Positions 11,391-23,120 of a stretch of DNA of 64,000 bases are shown here, piece after piece (the first letter of the stretch is position 1; each line of letters starts with the position of its first letter). Under the pieces are notes generated by a model. That model ran no database searches. It had not been told where the DNA came from and was given only the letters and a program-made list of their open reading frames with translations. A program made the translations under genes and the position numbers. The stretch comes from Xiphophorus maculatus. Its lineage: Eukaryota > Chordata > Actinopteri > Cyprinodontiformes > Poeciliidae. Location of the stretch: NCBI RefSeq assembly GCF_002775205.1, contig NC_036456.1:23060968-23124967 (forward strand), given 5' to 3'.

Positions 11391-12790
11391 AACCAATGTG
11401 GGGCTTCGGCTGTGTTAATCTGAGTCCATTTAACAATGTTCTTGCAGCGATTTACACGCAGCCAGCCACAGCGACAGCAGCAACCGTCATGAAGAGGACC
11501 CGAGTCCACCCCCGACCCGGAACTTAAAGTGTGCTGCTTGACCCGCCAAAAAAAAATACGTTCTGATTATTTTGTGCAAGTTACATGTACCAATAGCAAA
11601 CTTAGTCAATGTTATTATAAGTTGGGCTGGTTGTCAGAAGATGTAAGTAAGTCTCTGTGAGACGGAGTATTTAAGAAAAAACACAAATTCACTGATTGAA
11701 TTGTTGGTTGATAGGAAGCATATATTTGAATTTGTGCAACAAACACCAAGAGAAAAAAACTATATAAAACTGAATGGCCATTCAGTTTGATAAATATTTA
11801 CACATTCAATAAATCAATAGAAATCCAAGGGCACACATCAAAACATCAAATCTAAATGAATAATATGAATTATATTAACTATTTTAATACAGACTGATGG
11901 TTCACATTGATCATTTAAAAGATTTAGTAATAGAAAATTCAACAACTACAGGTGTATTATATTGTGTTAGTGAACACACTTAAGTGTGTAAGATAATGGG
12001 TGGAGGGAAAGAATCATTAGAGCCAAGAAACATACAGAGACAAAAGTAGTGGATAATTTTAAAGGTAAGAAAATTAAAAAAAAAAACAATTTCCCATGTT
12101 GGAGCAACTCTTGCAGCGTGGTTGTGCAATGTAAAAAATGTCAACTGTAGGGAAAGCTGAAAGATTCATATGAGCAACCTGACATAGGCCTGTTTAGTCC
12201 CTGTCAGATATTCTTCAGAAATAAATTTACAGATGAGGAACTTTTACTGACATGTTTCACACTAGCAAGTGTTACAGAAAAAAAGATCTATCAGAGTTTA
12301 AAATTTAAGTGATGAAGGAAATTACAAACTCATAGTCAGCACTGACTAATTGTGCTACCATGAATAAAGCAGTAAAACAGTTAAATTGTAGGTTTTCTGT
12401 ACAGGTTTGTGTTCAGTCGTCTGCCTGGACACAAACACCTGCACGCGATGGAAAAACAATTCCATAATAATACTGTAGGTTGTTTAGTTTTTTAAATAAT
12501 CTTGGATTCCTTTAACCCAACTCAAGTGGCTTGGCCAGCCTTAAAATATTTTTAATTCAAGTTAGGAGGATGTAGATGAAACAGCCCATTATGACGCCCT
12601 AAACTGTGTGTGTAACTAAATGTGTCATTTTATTTATGAAACAGTTTCAAACTACATCTAAGAGCAAGAAGATTACAAACAAACTGTATTATTCTATAAA
12701 GGAAACAGCTAAACATGTTACTAAGGAATGCTAACAGACAGTTGGAGGCTAAATGTTGTAATAAATAAATACTAAAGTGATGCTACTTAC

Positions 12791-12821
12791 AGAACATGAG
12801 GCAGAGTGAGAAGAAAGCCAT
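12791..12821 (-). pseudogene. Orphan Fc-receptor-like first exon (copy B)
   Basis: The same 31-nt exon as in copy A (MAFFSLCLMF, phase 1, donor GTAAGT). It lies head to head with the V-domain receptor gene, the two ATG codons being about 660 bp apart. No Ig-domain exon is visible on the minus strand between here and the Crypton-like block, so the remaining exons are missing. It may still start a short non-coding or hybrid transcript. Confidence 0.6.
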
Positions 12822-13484
12822 CGTGTTATGATGTTCTCTTCCGCTAAATCAGAAAGTATTTTCTGTCTCACCTCTACCTTGTTCAGGAAGTCAGTGGCAC
12901 ATAGAACATAACAGGAAAAATTATTATAATCATTATCAAAGAAAATTCTTGTTGTTCTTGTTGATCTTTTACTGAATAAGTCAGTCCATGTCAGATATGC
13001 TGCCAAGTGTTTTCACAAATGTCTACAAACTTAGTAAAACTCTATTCTGTTCTTTATGAGCTACTAAAAAACACATAAACACTGAGCTTGAACTTATGTG
13101 GAAACAGCAAACAAGCTGAGCTGCAAAGTCAGTTACCTATTTTGTCTGTGACTGAAAACCATTGTGACATGAAATACATTGTGACATGAAATACGTTGTG
13201 ATTGCTCACATCCTGTCAAGTTAGTTAAGCATATTTTATTGCTACTTTACATAAAGGTTTGATGGATCTGTTAAACTTACAATATCTCATTACGACATTA
13301 TCAAATACAGTATATATATATATATAGTCCCGGAAATATATATAATGTTTCCAGGACTATGAGCTCACACACCCCGCCCAAACCAATGACAAAGGAAGTA
13401 CCTCTTGGTTTTGACTCGACGACATCTCGGCCATTTCGACTTCTTAACAAATCTTCATTAAATACTAAAAAGAAAGTCAGAAAT
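12822..13484. promoter_or_regulatory. Divergent intergenic region between two receptor start codons
   Basis: About 660 bp separate the two head-to-head ATG codons; the arrangement is kept in copy C (44134-45099). Just upstream of the plus-strand gene lie a short (AT)n run and an inverted repeat, AGTCCCGGAAA (13326-13336) with TTTCCAGGACT (13348-13358), which contain TTCC/GGAA half-sites of the kind bound by ETS or STAT factors. Promoter function is inferred from position only. Confidence 0.45.
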
Positions 13485-16400
13485 ATGCTCTTCATCAGAC
13501 TGGAACACATCATGAGATATTTTCTGGTTCTCTTCTGGCTGATCAGTTTACTTCCCGTCTCAGATCAAGGTACGTTCAGTTTTTCTCTCCTCATTTCCTC
13601 CCAGTAGTGTACACAGCGTAGCGGTTATATCTCAAAACAACACTAAAAGTTACTGAACTTCCGTATATTTACAATAAACAGCTGCGTATCAAACCCAGAA
13701 TTAGTTTGATATTCAGGAAGTTTGATTCAGCAGTTTAGTTCCGGCTCTCGCTCTCCATATTTTCATAGATGTTTTGTGTCCGCAAATAAATAGTTAATAT
13801 CAAAGATGGTGTCGCAAATCTGCAGCAGCCATTTGATGAGCCGCTATAAAGACAACCTTAGTCTGGTAGCAAACGTGTATCTGAATTTCAGGATGTTGTA
13901 CCTCCTCAAACATTTAGAAAGAGTGTAAAGATAACTGCTTCGATAATACAGCCTGTCCAAAAATGTCTCATGTCTCCATTTATCCTGAGTATGGATTATG
14001 TTGTGCTGTAAACCTAAAAAAACAAACCTACTCCATCCTCCCCACAAATCGACCCACTTCTCTCTCAGCTCCTCGTTCTCTAAATAAAACCCACTTTTTT
14101 CAAGCACATTCTAGTTGTTATACACAATTCATTTAATTGGATAATATTTTCTGTTCTTATTGCAATCACTGTTCTAGAACTGAATCCTTTTTCCAAAGTC
14201 AGTTTCCTGTGATATACTTGACAAGTTGAGACTTCCTGGTATCTGAGAAAACCATTTTAGCCTTGAACAAACATTCATAGTCTGTCTTTAAAAATATATT
14301 TTCTCTTTTGTCATTTTACCTCTTTGTGTCTTTCTATCTTTTCATCCTTTGCTTCTGCTTCAACAGACTTCACTTCTCTAACTTCATTTCCCCCCCAACT
14401 TGTATCACACATATACACAATGTCACTAAGTGAAACACATTATATACATTAATTACACACTGATGGATGTTTGAAAGCCTTTGTTTCTTTTAATTATTTA
14501 CAGTTAATGAAAACTATTTTTAATTGTATGTTTAGTATCTTCTTAGATGTTATTTTCAACAGGAAGCTTTAATCTGACAAACGAGACTCATTGTGAAAGA
14601 TATTCCAATTTATTGAATATGACTGTAAATGTAGAATATTGAATTAATATTTATGATTTGTAGGCTACTGATAAAATACAATAGGTACAATAGAAATGGC
14701 TGAACTTATTCCAAAGCTACCATTTTGAATTTATTTATGCTCAAAGCTAAAATGCTCCACTTTTATCTTTTATCAAAAGATGTTTATGAGGTAATAAACC
14801 TTATAAATATGATATATAAAACAAATATAACAATATCTATTATAGTCCAAGGACAATCCTCATGAAACTTATGAAGAACTGAATTCACTTTGAGGAGTGA
14901 AACACATTTTTAAGAAGTTTATCCATGAAGTTCTTACCTGCACAGACTTTGTTAAATGATGCCTTCCTGCTAACTATTTGATGATCAAAGACGTTTTTTA
15001 GTTTCCCAGCAGGAAGTGGTGACTTAACTTACCTCAGTCTCCCATACAGCTCTGCTCTTTCTCTGTCCACAGCTTCACACCTTTACTGATGTAAACTTGT
15101 TAATGACCCTCTTTAGATTTTTGTTTTTATTGATTGAGGTTCAAGTTCTTGAATTAGAAATCTGTTTTTATTATTTCAAAATGTAATTGTCATCAGCAAA
15201 TTGATCAGTGACTCGTCTTGTTAAATTAGACCATAAAGGCCATGTCATGCGGTGTAGGTGGTGAGGCAGACGCAGATGGAACCAGGTTAGATGAATAATG
15301 AAGATTTAATGAACAAAATCCAGAAAAGTCCACAAACACAGGCAGCACGACTGAGCGGAAGCCAGGGCTCAACGTCGGTAGCAAACTCATATTTCGACTG
15401 GACACATGAAGGACTGAGGGCACATTAGATGAGGACCTGACAAAGACACAGAAACACTGATGACACTAAATACACAGGGGGTAATTAGGGAACGAGAAAC
15501 ACCTGGGAGTAATCGAGGGGAGAACAGGACAACACGGAGACACAGAGACACAGAAAACTCTAAATAAACACACAGAAAAACACAGAACACGACAGGCTGA
15601 TCTTTGCTCCTCACAATGACTGTGTGATTCATTTGTCTCTGATCTTTCCATGGATCAGTTTGCTGGAACTGATCTCTTCACTAAAACTGAAGGTTTGGAG
15701 AAACTCTGATCAATAAATCAGATAAGGCCTCTGATTTCCAGGTTTTAGCAATTATGGAAATACCTGTCCTTTATAACAGGTTTAACACCAGCTGTTATGG
15801 GATAGCTGCTACTTTTCCTTCTGGTAAAATGTTGATATTTATTTTAATTAAATGAATATTTTCTTGTTTTATTTTCCAGATTTTGATTTTAAAAAATGAC
15901 TAATCAATTTGTAAACAAACAAAAACAAAACAGAAAAAATGTGAGCTTTTGTTTTGAAAGAACTCAATAATACTGTGTTGTCCCAACAGTTTTCACAACT
16001 GAAAGCATTTAAAGGATAATAGTTGAGCAACAAACTGAACATCATCAGGAGTGCAGTCATTTTAAAAACATTGTTTATCTTTCCAGGAAAATATCATCTT
16101 GCTGGTCCTGAAGAGCCAATAAAGGCACAAGTGGGATCCAACGTTGTTCTACCATGTTGGGTGAAGCCCCCGGTTAATGTGAGAGAAGCTCTAGTCGAGT
16201 GGAAGTTCAACTCCAGTAAAACTGTTCACTTGTTTCGCAGCGAAGGTGATGACCGAGAATCTCAAGACAAAAGCTACAAAGATCGAACTTATCTCAACCA
16301 TGCAATGCTTGAACTTGGTAACGTTTCCCTCAAGTTGTCCAACGTAACTAAGAACGATGAAGGGATTTACAGCTGCATTGTTCGCCGTCTGCCTGGTCAT

Positions 16401-16725
16401 AATAAGCCAGAAAAGAGACATGTTACTCTGATTGTTGGTGAGTTTTATTGAATCAGAATCATTTAAGATAAAATAGATAAAATGTTGATATCTTTAACAC
16501 TTAATGTGATTCCTCAACAGTTGATGGAAAAGAAAATGAAAATGCAGAAGGACATTCTGGAGGTAAATATCTTAACAACTGATAATCAGATGTTTCTGGC
16601 ACAGCGACTGTGACTCAGTGGATACAGTTGTTGTCTTCCTGTTTCCCCTGGTCACATGTTGATGTGCCCTTGGGCAAGGCAGATAACTCCTAAACACCTA
16701 TTGATCTGCATATAGGTGTATGAAG

Positions 16726-16771
<46 letters not shown>

Positions 16772-18760
16772 GTGAGAGTGAATGGGTGAATGTGTCTGCA
16801 GTGTGGAGAGCTTTAACAGGTCAGCATGACTGGAAATACTTTAAATAACTTCAGTCCATCAATGTTTGTATCTTTACTTACTCAGACAATAAGGGAGCCA
16901 ATAACTGTCTTGAATAAATTAGTATTTTACTTGTGGATAAATGTGGATAAATTAGTAAAATGGTAAAATGTTTTGTTTCTCAATAAACTGGTTGATTTGA
17001 CCTCTAAATATATAATTTCATTATCAGGTTAATCACATTTCCTTGCACAATTGTTGGAGTAAATAACAAAGAATGACTAAAACTATTCTCCTTCCTGAAC
17101 ACATGATGGCATTTCTATGGTGTGAATATTTGATTAATATTATTTGAATAAATCAACATGCCATCTTCAGAAATCTGGAACAAAGGAACCAAAGAAAGAA
17201 CCAAACTAGTGGAAATCCAGTTTTTCCTCCATCCTGATTTAATCTTCCTGCCTTTGAAGAAAATGTTTCTTTAACTTTTGTTTTACATCCACAACTGGAC
17301 CTACTTTGAAATAAGAGGATGTGAATTAATCTTTAAGATTATACACAGTTATGACATCATCTAGGAACATTAATATGAAAGCTTCTAAATTTAAGAAAAG
17401 TAATAAAGTGGCATTTAACAAACAAAAGTTTAACTTTTGTTCCTTCTAACTAAACTAAAAAAAGGTTTCATACAATTTAGAGTCAGACAGTAAAAATAAA
17501 AAGGTTCTGGGTTCATCTGTGTGTGTGGGTGTGTGTGTGTGTGCGTTGGTGTGCGTGTGTGTGTGTGTGTGTGTGTGGTGCAGTAAATGTTGACCCCTGA
17601 ATGATGAGGTGACTGTTGGTTCACAACTTTGATCTCATTAATAAAACAAAAATTTGCAAAATTGAATTCAAAATATTCAAAAGCAGAATTTTAAAAACCT
17701 GTTTTTCTTTTTTGTCACAGGACCTGATCCTGGAGTTACTGTTGGAGTTGGTGTTGGAGCACTCATCATCCTCGCCTTCATCACATACTATGTTGTACGT
17801 TGCCACAGAGGTGAACAAAGTAAGTCAGTCATTGTCTTTGTCTTGCAGGATTTTGGTGAATTAATGATTCTCTCCATAAATGCATATTTCCAATTGATAG
17901 AAAATATAGTTTTTAATAGTTTGCAAAAACTGATCTGAAGCTGAAGAGAAGTAAAACTCAGAAACATGGAGCTGTCTGGATAAACATGTATAAGAAAAGT
18001 TATGCAGTTTTCACATATTTATCAATATCTGTTGGTGTTTGTCTGAAATGAAAAGAAAAACAAGAAACCAAACTATTATGAGTAACTTTTTTCTGTTTTA
18101 GGTCTTTGTTGTTTATTGTAGCCTTTCTGCCTGCCCAGGTTGATGAAACATTTTTACCAGACAAAAACTGTTAAGGAGAATTAAATATTGTCACTCATTT
18201 ATATTGTTAAGCTAAATATTCACTGTTGTTTACTTTCTGTTGTGTACAGTTTTTCCATGCTGGAACAACAAGTTTCAACATGAACAAGTGAGAAATAATG
18301 GAGGTATGGAAATGGAACAATAATGTAATAATTAACTTATATTAATTATTTACTTTTTTATTTTCCTGCTCATTGATAAACTAAGCAGGACTGCAGTCAC
18401 TGAACATCACAGCTGAGCATCAAACCAGGAAACTGAACTTCCTTGTTGGTGACTGAATCTGACTGACTAGATAATTTGATGTAGCAGCAATGAACTGGTG
18501 ACCTGACTGGTTTACTCCTGGCTCACCAGCTTTCCCACTGACCTGAACAGTGATATGCAGGTTTAGACCAGAGGTGACCAACCTGTGGCCCCGGATCTGG
18601 ACAACACTAAAGAAAAACAGCCAAGAATCAAGAAAACAAAATCCAACAACATTCATTCATAAAATGCTATAAATAAAACTATTAAAAATTGCAAACACAT
18701 AACTCAGATTTTCTCTTCTTTGTTGTGTTTTCTTCAACAGAGAAGCTTAAAGCCAATTAA
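13485..18760 (+). CDS. Single-V-domain butyrophilin/B7-like receptor, gene B
   Basis: Predicted type I membrane protein. Exons, all joined in phase 1: signal peptide 13485-13569 (ends FLVLFWLISLLPVSDQ); V-set domain 16087-16437; 14-residue stalk 16521-16562 (VDGKENENAEGHSG); transmembrane 17721-17819 (VTVGVGVGALIILAFITYY then VVRCHRG); cytoplasmic 18250-18303 (IFPCWNNKFQHEQ). The last exon used by copy C is absent. A candidate replacement at 18741-18760 adds EKLKAN and a stop. The V domain has the B-strand Cys in VVLPC, WK in the C strand, and DEGIYSC for the F strand, close to the MOG/butyrophilin pattern. No ITIM or ITAM is seen in the tail. Introns hold a 358-bp insertion, a tRNA-SINE and TG repeats. 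Teleost relatives are usually named butyrophilin-, MOG- or CD276-like. Confidence 0.82.
15241..15598. mobile_element. Unclassified insertion in intron 1 of gene B
   Basis: Copy C reads straight from ATAAAGGC into CGATCTTTGCTCC (near 53520), while copy B has about 358 extra bases beginning CATGTCATGCGGTG and ending ACACGACAG. It is non-coding. I could not assign a family or find a clear target duplication beyond a possible GGC. Confidence 0.6.
16087..16437 (+). CDS. V-set domain exon of gene B
   Basis: A 351-nt exon (117 codons) between CTTTCCAG and GTGAGT, phase 1 to phase 1. It carries N-glycosylation sequons at NSS, NVS and NVT. Against the copy C exon I count about 36 base differences. 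They change 23 amino acids and are silent in only four other codons, whereas the next intron differs at only about two positions in 83. Confidence 0.88.
16605..16860 (+). mobile_element. tRNA-derived SINE with internal TG repeat
   Basis: It starts CAGCGACTGTGACTCAGTGG and ends ACTTCAGTCCATC. Three other copies share this head and tail (26713-26960, 60722-60985 and a truncated one at 54532-54655). The head of the 60722 copy resembles tRNA promoter boxes, and the shared ATAAGTTCAGTCCATTTA tail is typical of fish V-SINE-type elements. The TG run at about 16727-16769 lies inside it. Confidence 0.7.
17517..17579. repeat. (TG)n microsatellite
   Basis: Interrupted TG/GTGC run in the intron before the transmembrane exon of gene B. 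Its counterpart in copy C is at 55079-55141. Recombination between this run and the TG run inside the SINE would explain why copy C lacks the intervening sequence. Confidence 0.9.
18741..18760 (+). CDS. Candidate alternative last exon (gene B)
   Basis: After TTTTCTTCAACAG, the phase-1 reading gives EKLKAN and a stop. The same acceptor and coding sequence stand at 56698-56717 in copy C. It is too short to be sure of, but conservation of both acceptor and frame makes it a reasonable end for gene B, whose main terminal exon is missing. Confidence 0.35.
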
Positions 18761-19399
18761 AACATGTTTAATATTATAATTACATCAGACCAATTAAAAA
18801 AAGAAACTAGAGCTTAATGAAAGACATCTCTTCTAACTTAATGAAAGTTTTATTTAAAAGGTTCTTTTAATCTGATAAGCCTCATCTGAATATACATTAT
18901 ATATTCAATTTAATATGACTATGTTTACATTTTTATTTTAATATGCTTTGGTTTCTGGATTGTCTTATTTTTGTCAACAAGAATCTGGAAACAAATGAAA
19001 GACAAATAATTTCAGAAAAAGTCAAAACTTTACTGCTTTAATTTAATTTATTTTTTGCTGATTGATATTAATTTTCTTTTGAAAAGCTAAAAATGACTTT
19101 TTGAATGAATTTTGTTGACTTTTGTAAATAATATATATTATTTGTAACAGAATCTGATATTCTGATATTTTTATTTTGTCTGGTGGAGTTTTGCTGTGCA
19201 ACTCAAAGTAAAACTGGAGGGAGACATCTAGTGGTTAAGACAGAGTATTACTCTGACAAATCACAAGTCTTTATTGGGATGTTGATGCCAAATTTAATAG
19301 AAAATGTGAAACATGATTTTCCTCAGAACTACTACAGTTCAGTTTATCTTCTAGTTGTTCATTTGTCCTAAACACTATAAACTGCTGTTGTCACATTAA

Positions 19400-21230
19400 G
19401 TATGTAAAAAGTCAAACTTTATAGTGCAAGTTATTATTATTTAACAGATAACATTATTCAAAGTGCTAAACAATAAAGAGTTAAAAACAATACAGATCAA
19501 ACAGTTAAAACACAAAGAAACTCAATAAAAATATAATATAAAATTAATGCATATATAAAACAGAGTGAACATAAATGTCTTTAATTTAGCTTTAGAATCA
19601 TTCTAAGAACATTCCTGCCTGATGTGTTAAAAACAGACTGTTCCTCATGATGGCACTAAAACATTGTCTGTTGTATTAATAAATGTGTTTACATGTTGTA
19701 AAATATAAGCTGAGAAATTTTGATTCTTGAAAATAAAAACCCTTTAAAAACATTGTTGCATTTCTTTAAAATATATTATTCAAACCAAATTCAATGTATT
19801 TGCCTGTACAAATGTAACCACAGAGTTTAAGATGGAGCAGGAAGCAGAGCGGCCATTTTGTCAAAGCCAGCCTGTTTGTCCTGTTATTAGCAGCCAGTCA
19901 AAGGAAAAACAAACCAAAACATGAAGCTACATGTATTTGTGTTGATCTATTTGTGAATCCATTTTAATTTTACTTGCACTAGTTTTGTGCCACTGTAGGC
20001 CCACTGTACACAGTTTCTAACTAGTAATAATCTAGATTAAAGATTGTGTTTTTATAGGATAAAACTGTTTAAGAATATGAGTTCCTGTTAATATGCTATT
20101 TATTTCTGCTTCACTTTCTGTCATTATTGTTCTTACTGTGAGGCTCCAAAGACTCTGAGCCTGAGAATCACATTAGATGAAAACAGTTGGTCCTCTCAAC
20201 CCAGATCAAATATTTTACTTTATTTCCAGTTTCCTCTGTTAAGTCTGTGCAGGTTAATCAGGTTTCTCTTCCAAAATGATACTGAGCAGAACATATTAGA
20301 ACATTTTAAAACAATGTCTTGTATGGATTTCATGTGTTTATGATGCAAACAGACATGTAACCACTGCATGAAGTTTGGTGAGAATTTGACATTTTCAGGT
20401 AACAAAGAAGGAATTTGACTTTTAAGTTGGTTCAGAAAAAAAAGACATTTGGTCAACAATTCACCAAAATTAAGAAAACATACTTAATGTAAAAAAATAA
20501 AAAACAAAAGAAGAAGAGACAAGTCCCAGCCAGTACATTACAAAAACACAATATTTTACCAAGTATTTTTGCTCCACTTCCCAGTGCAAATATCTGAAAA
20601 TATCTTTAGACTACTGGTTACTGTTGTTCCTGATAGACTTTGGTTTTATGAACCGAATGAAGATTCACTCAATAAAGATTTGTTATTCTGATCTTCATCT
20701 GGACTTGTAATCATAAATGATTTATTCCCTTCACAATGTCCATTGTCTTGCCATTTTCATTTAGAGCCAAAGAAATCAGACATAACTCAAAACCAAGCAC
20801 AGAAGAAAACCATTTTCCCCTTTCCATTAGCAACACCTGAACAGAATCACAACTGACTTTAATTAACCCCATCATGTTTTCGACAGACTCTGTACAAAAT
20901 GAAATACGGCCTGTAATTATTTCATCTTTGATGGAACTGATGATACTTTTTACCATTTATTTACAGATTAATCTGCTTTTTTCTAATTTCTGCAAGGTGT
21001 GTTTTTTCCATTAAAAAAGTTTCCAGTGTGTGTGTGTGGGTGTGTGTGTAAATGTGTGGTTTTATATAGTGAATTTAAACCAAGTAACTTTAGTAGATTT
21101 CTTACAACAGTGGATTTGATTCATTTGCAAACAATTAATAGTGGGAAATATTTTTATGAAAAGAAGTTAAATTCACAGATTTACATCAGCACATTATAAA
21201 CAACGGCAAATAATACATTTTAAAATGATT
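19400..21230. other. No gene seen; 3' flank of unit B
   Basis: AT-rich DNA without a supported exon. 19840-19935 is still alignable with copy C (57601-57705). Confidence 0.5.
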
Positions 21231-21370
21231 ATTTGTTGAATTTTTGCAAGCAGCCTCATGTTGGTGATGTGGTGCTGTTACCAGAGCTTCGATGCCTCAG
21301 AGGAGAACCTCTGGGTTCAGCATCAGAACCGGGTCCAGGTAGTGCTTTGCTTTCATGTTCTTGTCTTTGT

Positions 21371-21487
21371 CCTGCCGTCTCATTCCTTGCCCTATCTTGT
21401 CCTGCCGTCTCATTCCTTGCCCTATCTTGTCCTGCCGTCTCATTCCTTGCCCTATCTTGTCCTGCCGTCTCATTCCTTACCGTACCT
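21371..21487. repeat. 30-bp minisatellite, about four units
   Basis: The unit CCTGCCGTCTCATTCCTTGC plus CCTATCTTGT repeats at 21371, 21401, 21431 and 21461, the last with a few changes. Because 30 is divisible by three it keeps open frames on both strands; these are artefacts of the repeat. Confidence 0.92.
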
Positions 21488-21746
21488 AGACAACACAAGG
21501 TAACAACAAAAACTGTTATCAACACAAGATTTCGCATAAATATACAGCTAAATGTAGATGATGCTGCTTTTTTACACTCAAAATAACAAGAGTTATTGTT
21601 CAACCATCAAACATCAGGACTGAAAACATACATTAGTAACAGATGCCATTAAAATATAACATCACAAACAAACTGATTTGTATTTGATGTTTGTTGAAAT
21701 TTAATGTTTTATAGAAAATAAATGTGTTTGCTTACATTTCCATAAG

Positions 21747-21812
21747 AAAATTCTAGAGATAACACTGAAGATGATGAAGATGACGATTGTGACAACTGGA
21801 AGAAAGCAAAAG
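21747..21812 (+). CDS. Candidate isolated acidic exon
   Basis: A 66-nt segment after CATTTCCATAAG and before GTATAA reads in phase 1 as ENSRDNTEDDEDDDCDNWKK plus AK (22 codons, phase 1 at both ends). Size and phase fit a stalk or cytoplasmic exon of this receptor family. It lies beyond the end of unit B and no partner exon is identified, so it may be a relic or a distal tail exon of gene B. Confidence 0.3.
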
Positions 21813-22743
21813 GTATAAAATGCATATCAAATGTGATTTTCTATAGTTAATTATTTCTATGTTTATTTCTTATACCATAATTTCAGTGTTAAAAATCTGT
21901 TCTTAATATAGAATTCTGTGGAAAACTTTAATTATCTTATTTTCTCCTCCCTTGGAAAGGCTCTGATATGCTCACCATAGATCCTATGGCCACTTTTTAC
22001 TGTTGAGACTTTTTCTAAATCCTCCTCTTGGTGACCAGGATCTACTTTACCTGGAACAGAAAAGCACCACCATTACTTGGAAAAAGCCACAGACATGTTG
22101 CCAAAATGTTACTCCTGTAGGTCAGATCTTGGTTTCTGAAAAAAGAGAACATGAATATTCTGCCCAGTGAAGAAATCATTATATGATAAATCTGATTTCT
22201 TCTTGTGTCAGGAGCAGTTTTGATTTCACAAAAAAGGGATATGAAGACACTCCCCTGTTTAATAAATAAGAAAGACTGCATCTGGCATCAAAATAGACAC
22301 CAGCAGAAATACAAATATGGTGATCAGGGTGATGCTGTGGGACCTGTAATGCACCAGAATGATTCTCAGTTCCTTATTGTTTGCAATACTTTCTAGAAGA
22401 GCAATGGGAAAAAACACATTAAAGTCTGTTTGTCACAAGACAGCATGAAGAATAAGGTGCTATGGTCAGGTGAGAGTTAGACTAAACATGTAAACCAACA
22501 TGAAACACAATGTCTGTGGCAGAAAACATATCACTGCACACCAAACAGATCCAGCAGATGGTTTAACAAAAAGTTCTTCAAATCCAGACCTTAAGCCGTT
22601 GTCCTGAAACTTTTAGATGTGTCTCTGCTGGAAGACATGAGTCAATTAATCAGAGCCCAAGAGGGAAACTGGGGTAAGATGAGACTTTTTTTTATATTTA
22701 GGATCATTACAACAAGTCAAAGTTGGTTTGGTTGCTAACTTAC

Positions 22744-22822
22744 ATATCTGCATATATTTCAGGATGTTGTGCTTTACATAAGACAATAAGAACAATGGTG
22801 ATCATAGCCGTTCTGATAGCAT
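22744..22822 (-). pseudogene. Transmembrane-like exon fragment, minus strand
   Basis: The minus strand reads AIRTAMITIVLIVLCKAQHP and ends at a good donor GTAAGT. This is a hydrophobic stretch like the membrane exon expected after the V exon at 23121-23447. Its upstream side runs into a palindrome (12-bp perfect arms AGCATAGCATGC / GCATGCTATGCT at about 22820-22855), and I find no acceptor giving phase 1. The exon is damaged or the reading is coincidental. Confidence 0.3.
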
Positions 22823-23120
22823 AGCATGCCCGTGGCTCATGGCATGCTATGCTCAACTTACAATGTCTCAGGTAAGTTTAGCTGCATCCCTAAACCCTCC
22901 CTCTACACACAAACACACACTGTGTTGTGTAGGGTCTGTCTCTCTGTGGGTAGAGAATATTTTCATTTAAAAAAATATTTAAAAACCAAAATCACAATTT
23001 TACACTACTCTGAGTTAGTTCATATAAAATCCAAAGAAAGTTTATCTCTCACTTTCAACATGACAAAAATCAAATGTTGTATTTTTCTTGGTTTATCTGC
23101 TTTAAATGAACAGAACTCAC

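Larger units (their letters stand above)
11513..20500. repeat. Duplicated receptor unit, copy B
   Basis: This 9-kb block aligns with 42835-57860. Similarity begins at CGACCCGGAACTTAAAG in both and fades near CAATTCACCAAAATTAAG (about 20458 and 57829). It contains the orphan minus-strand first exon, the shared intergenic promoter region and a V-domain receptor gene. Differences from copy C are mainly insertions (15241-15598 here; several in C), the receptor coding exons, and the loss here of the last exon. Confidence 0.9.

Noticed and set aside
12749-13006. 85-residue minus-strand frame conserved in copies B and C
   Set aside because: Conservation is explained by recent duplication. The frame overlaps the orphan signal-peptide exon in another phase and resembles no protein.
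13844-14107. Minus-strand frame in intron 1, repeated at 45471-45722
   Set aside because: Conserved only because the introns are near-identical duplicates; no recognisable domain.
21233-21603. Three overlapping 80-117-residue frames
   Set aside because: Produced by a 30-bp minisatellite divisible by three.
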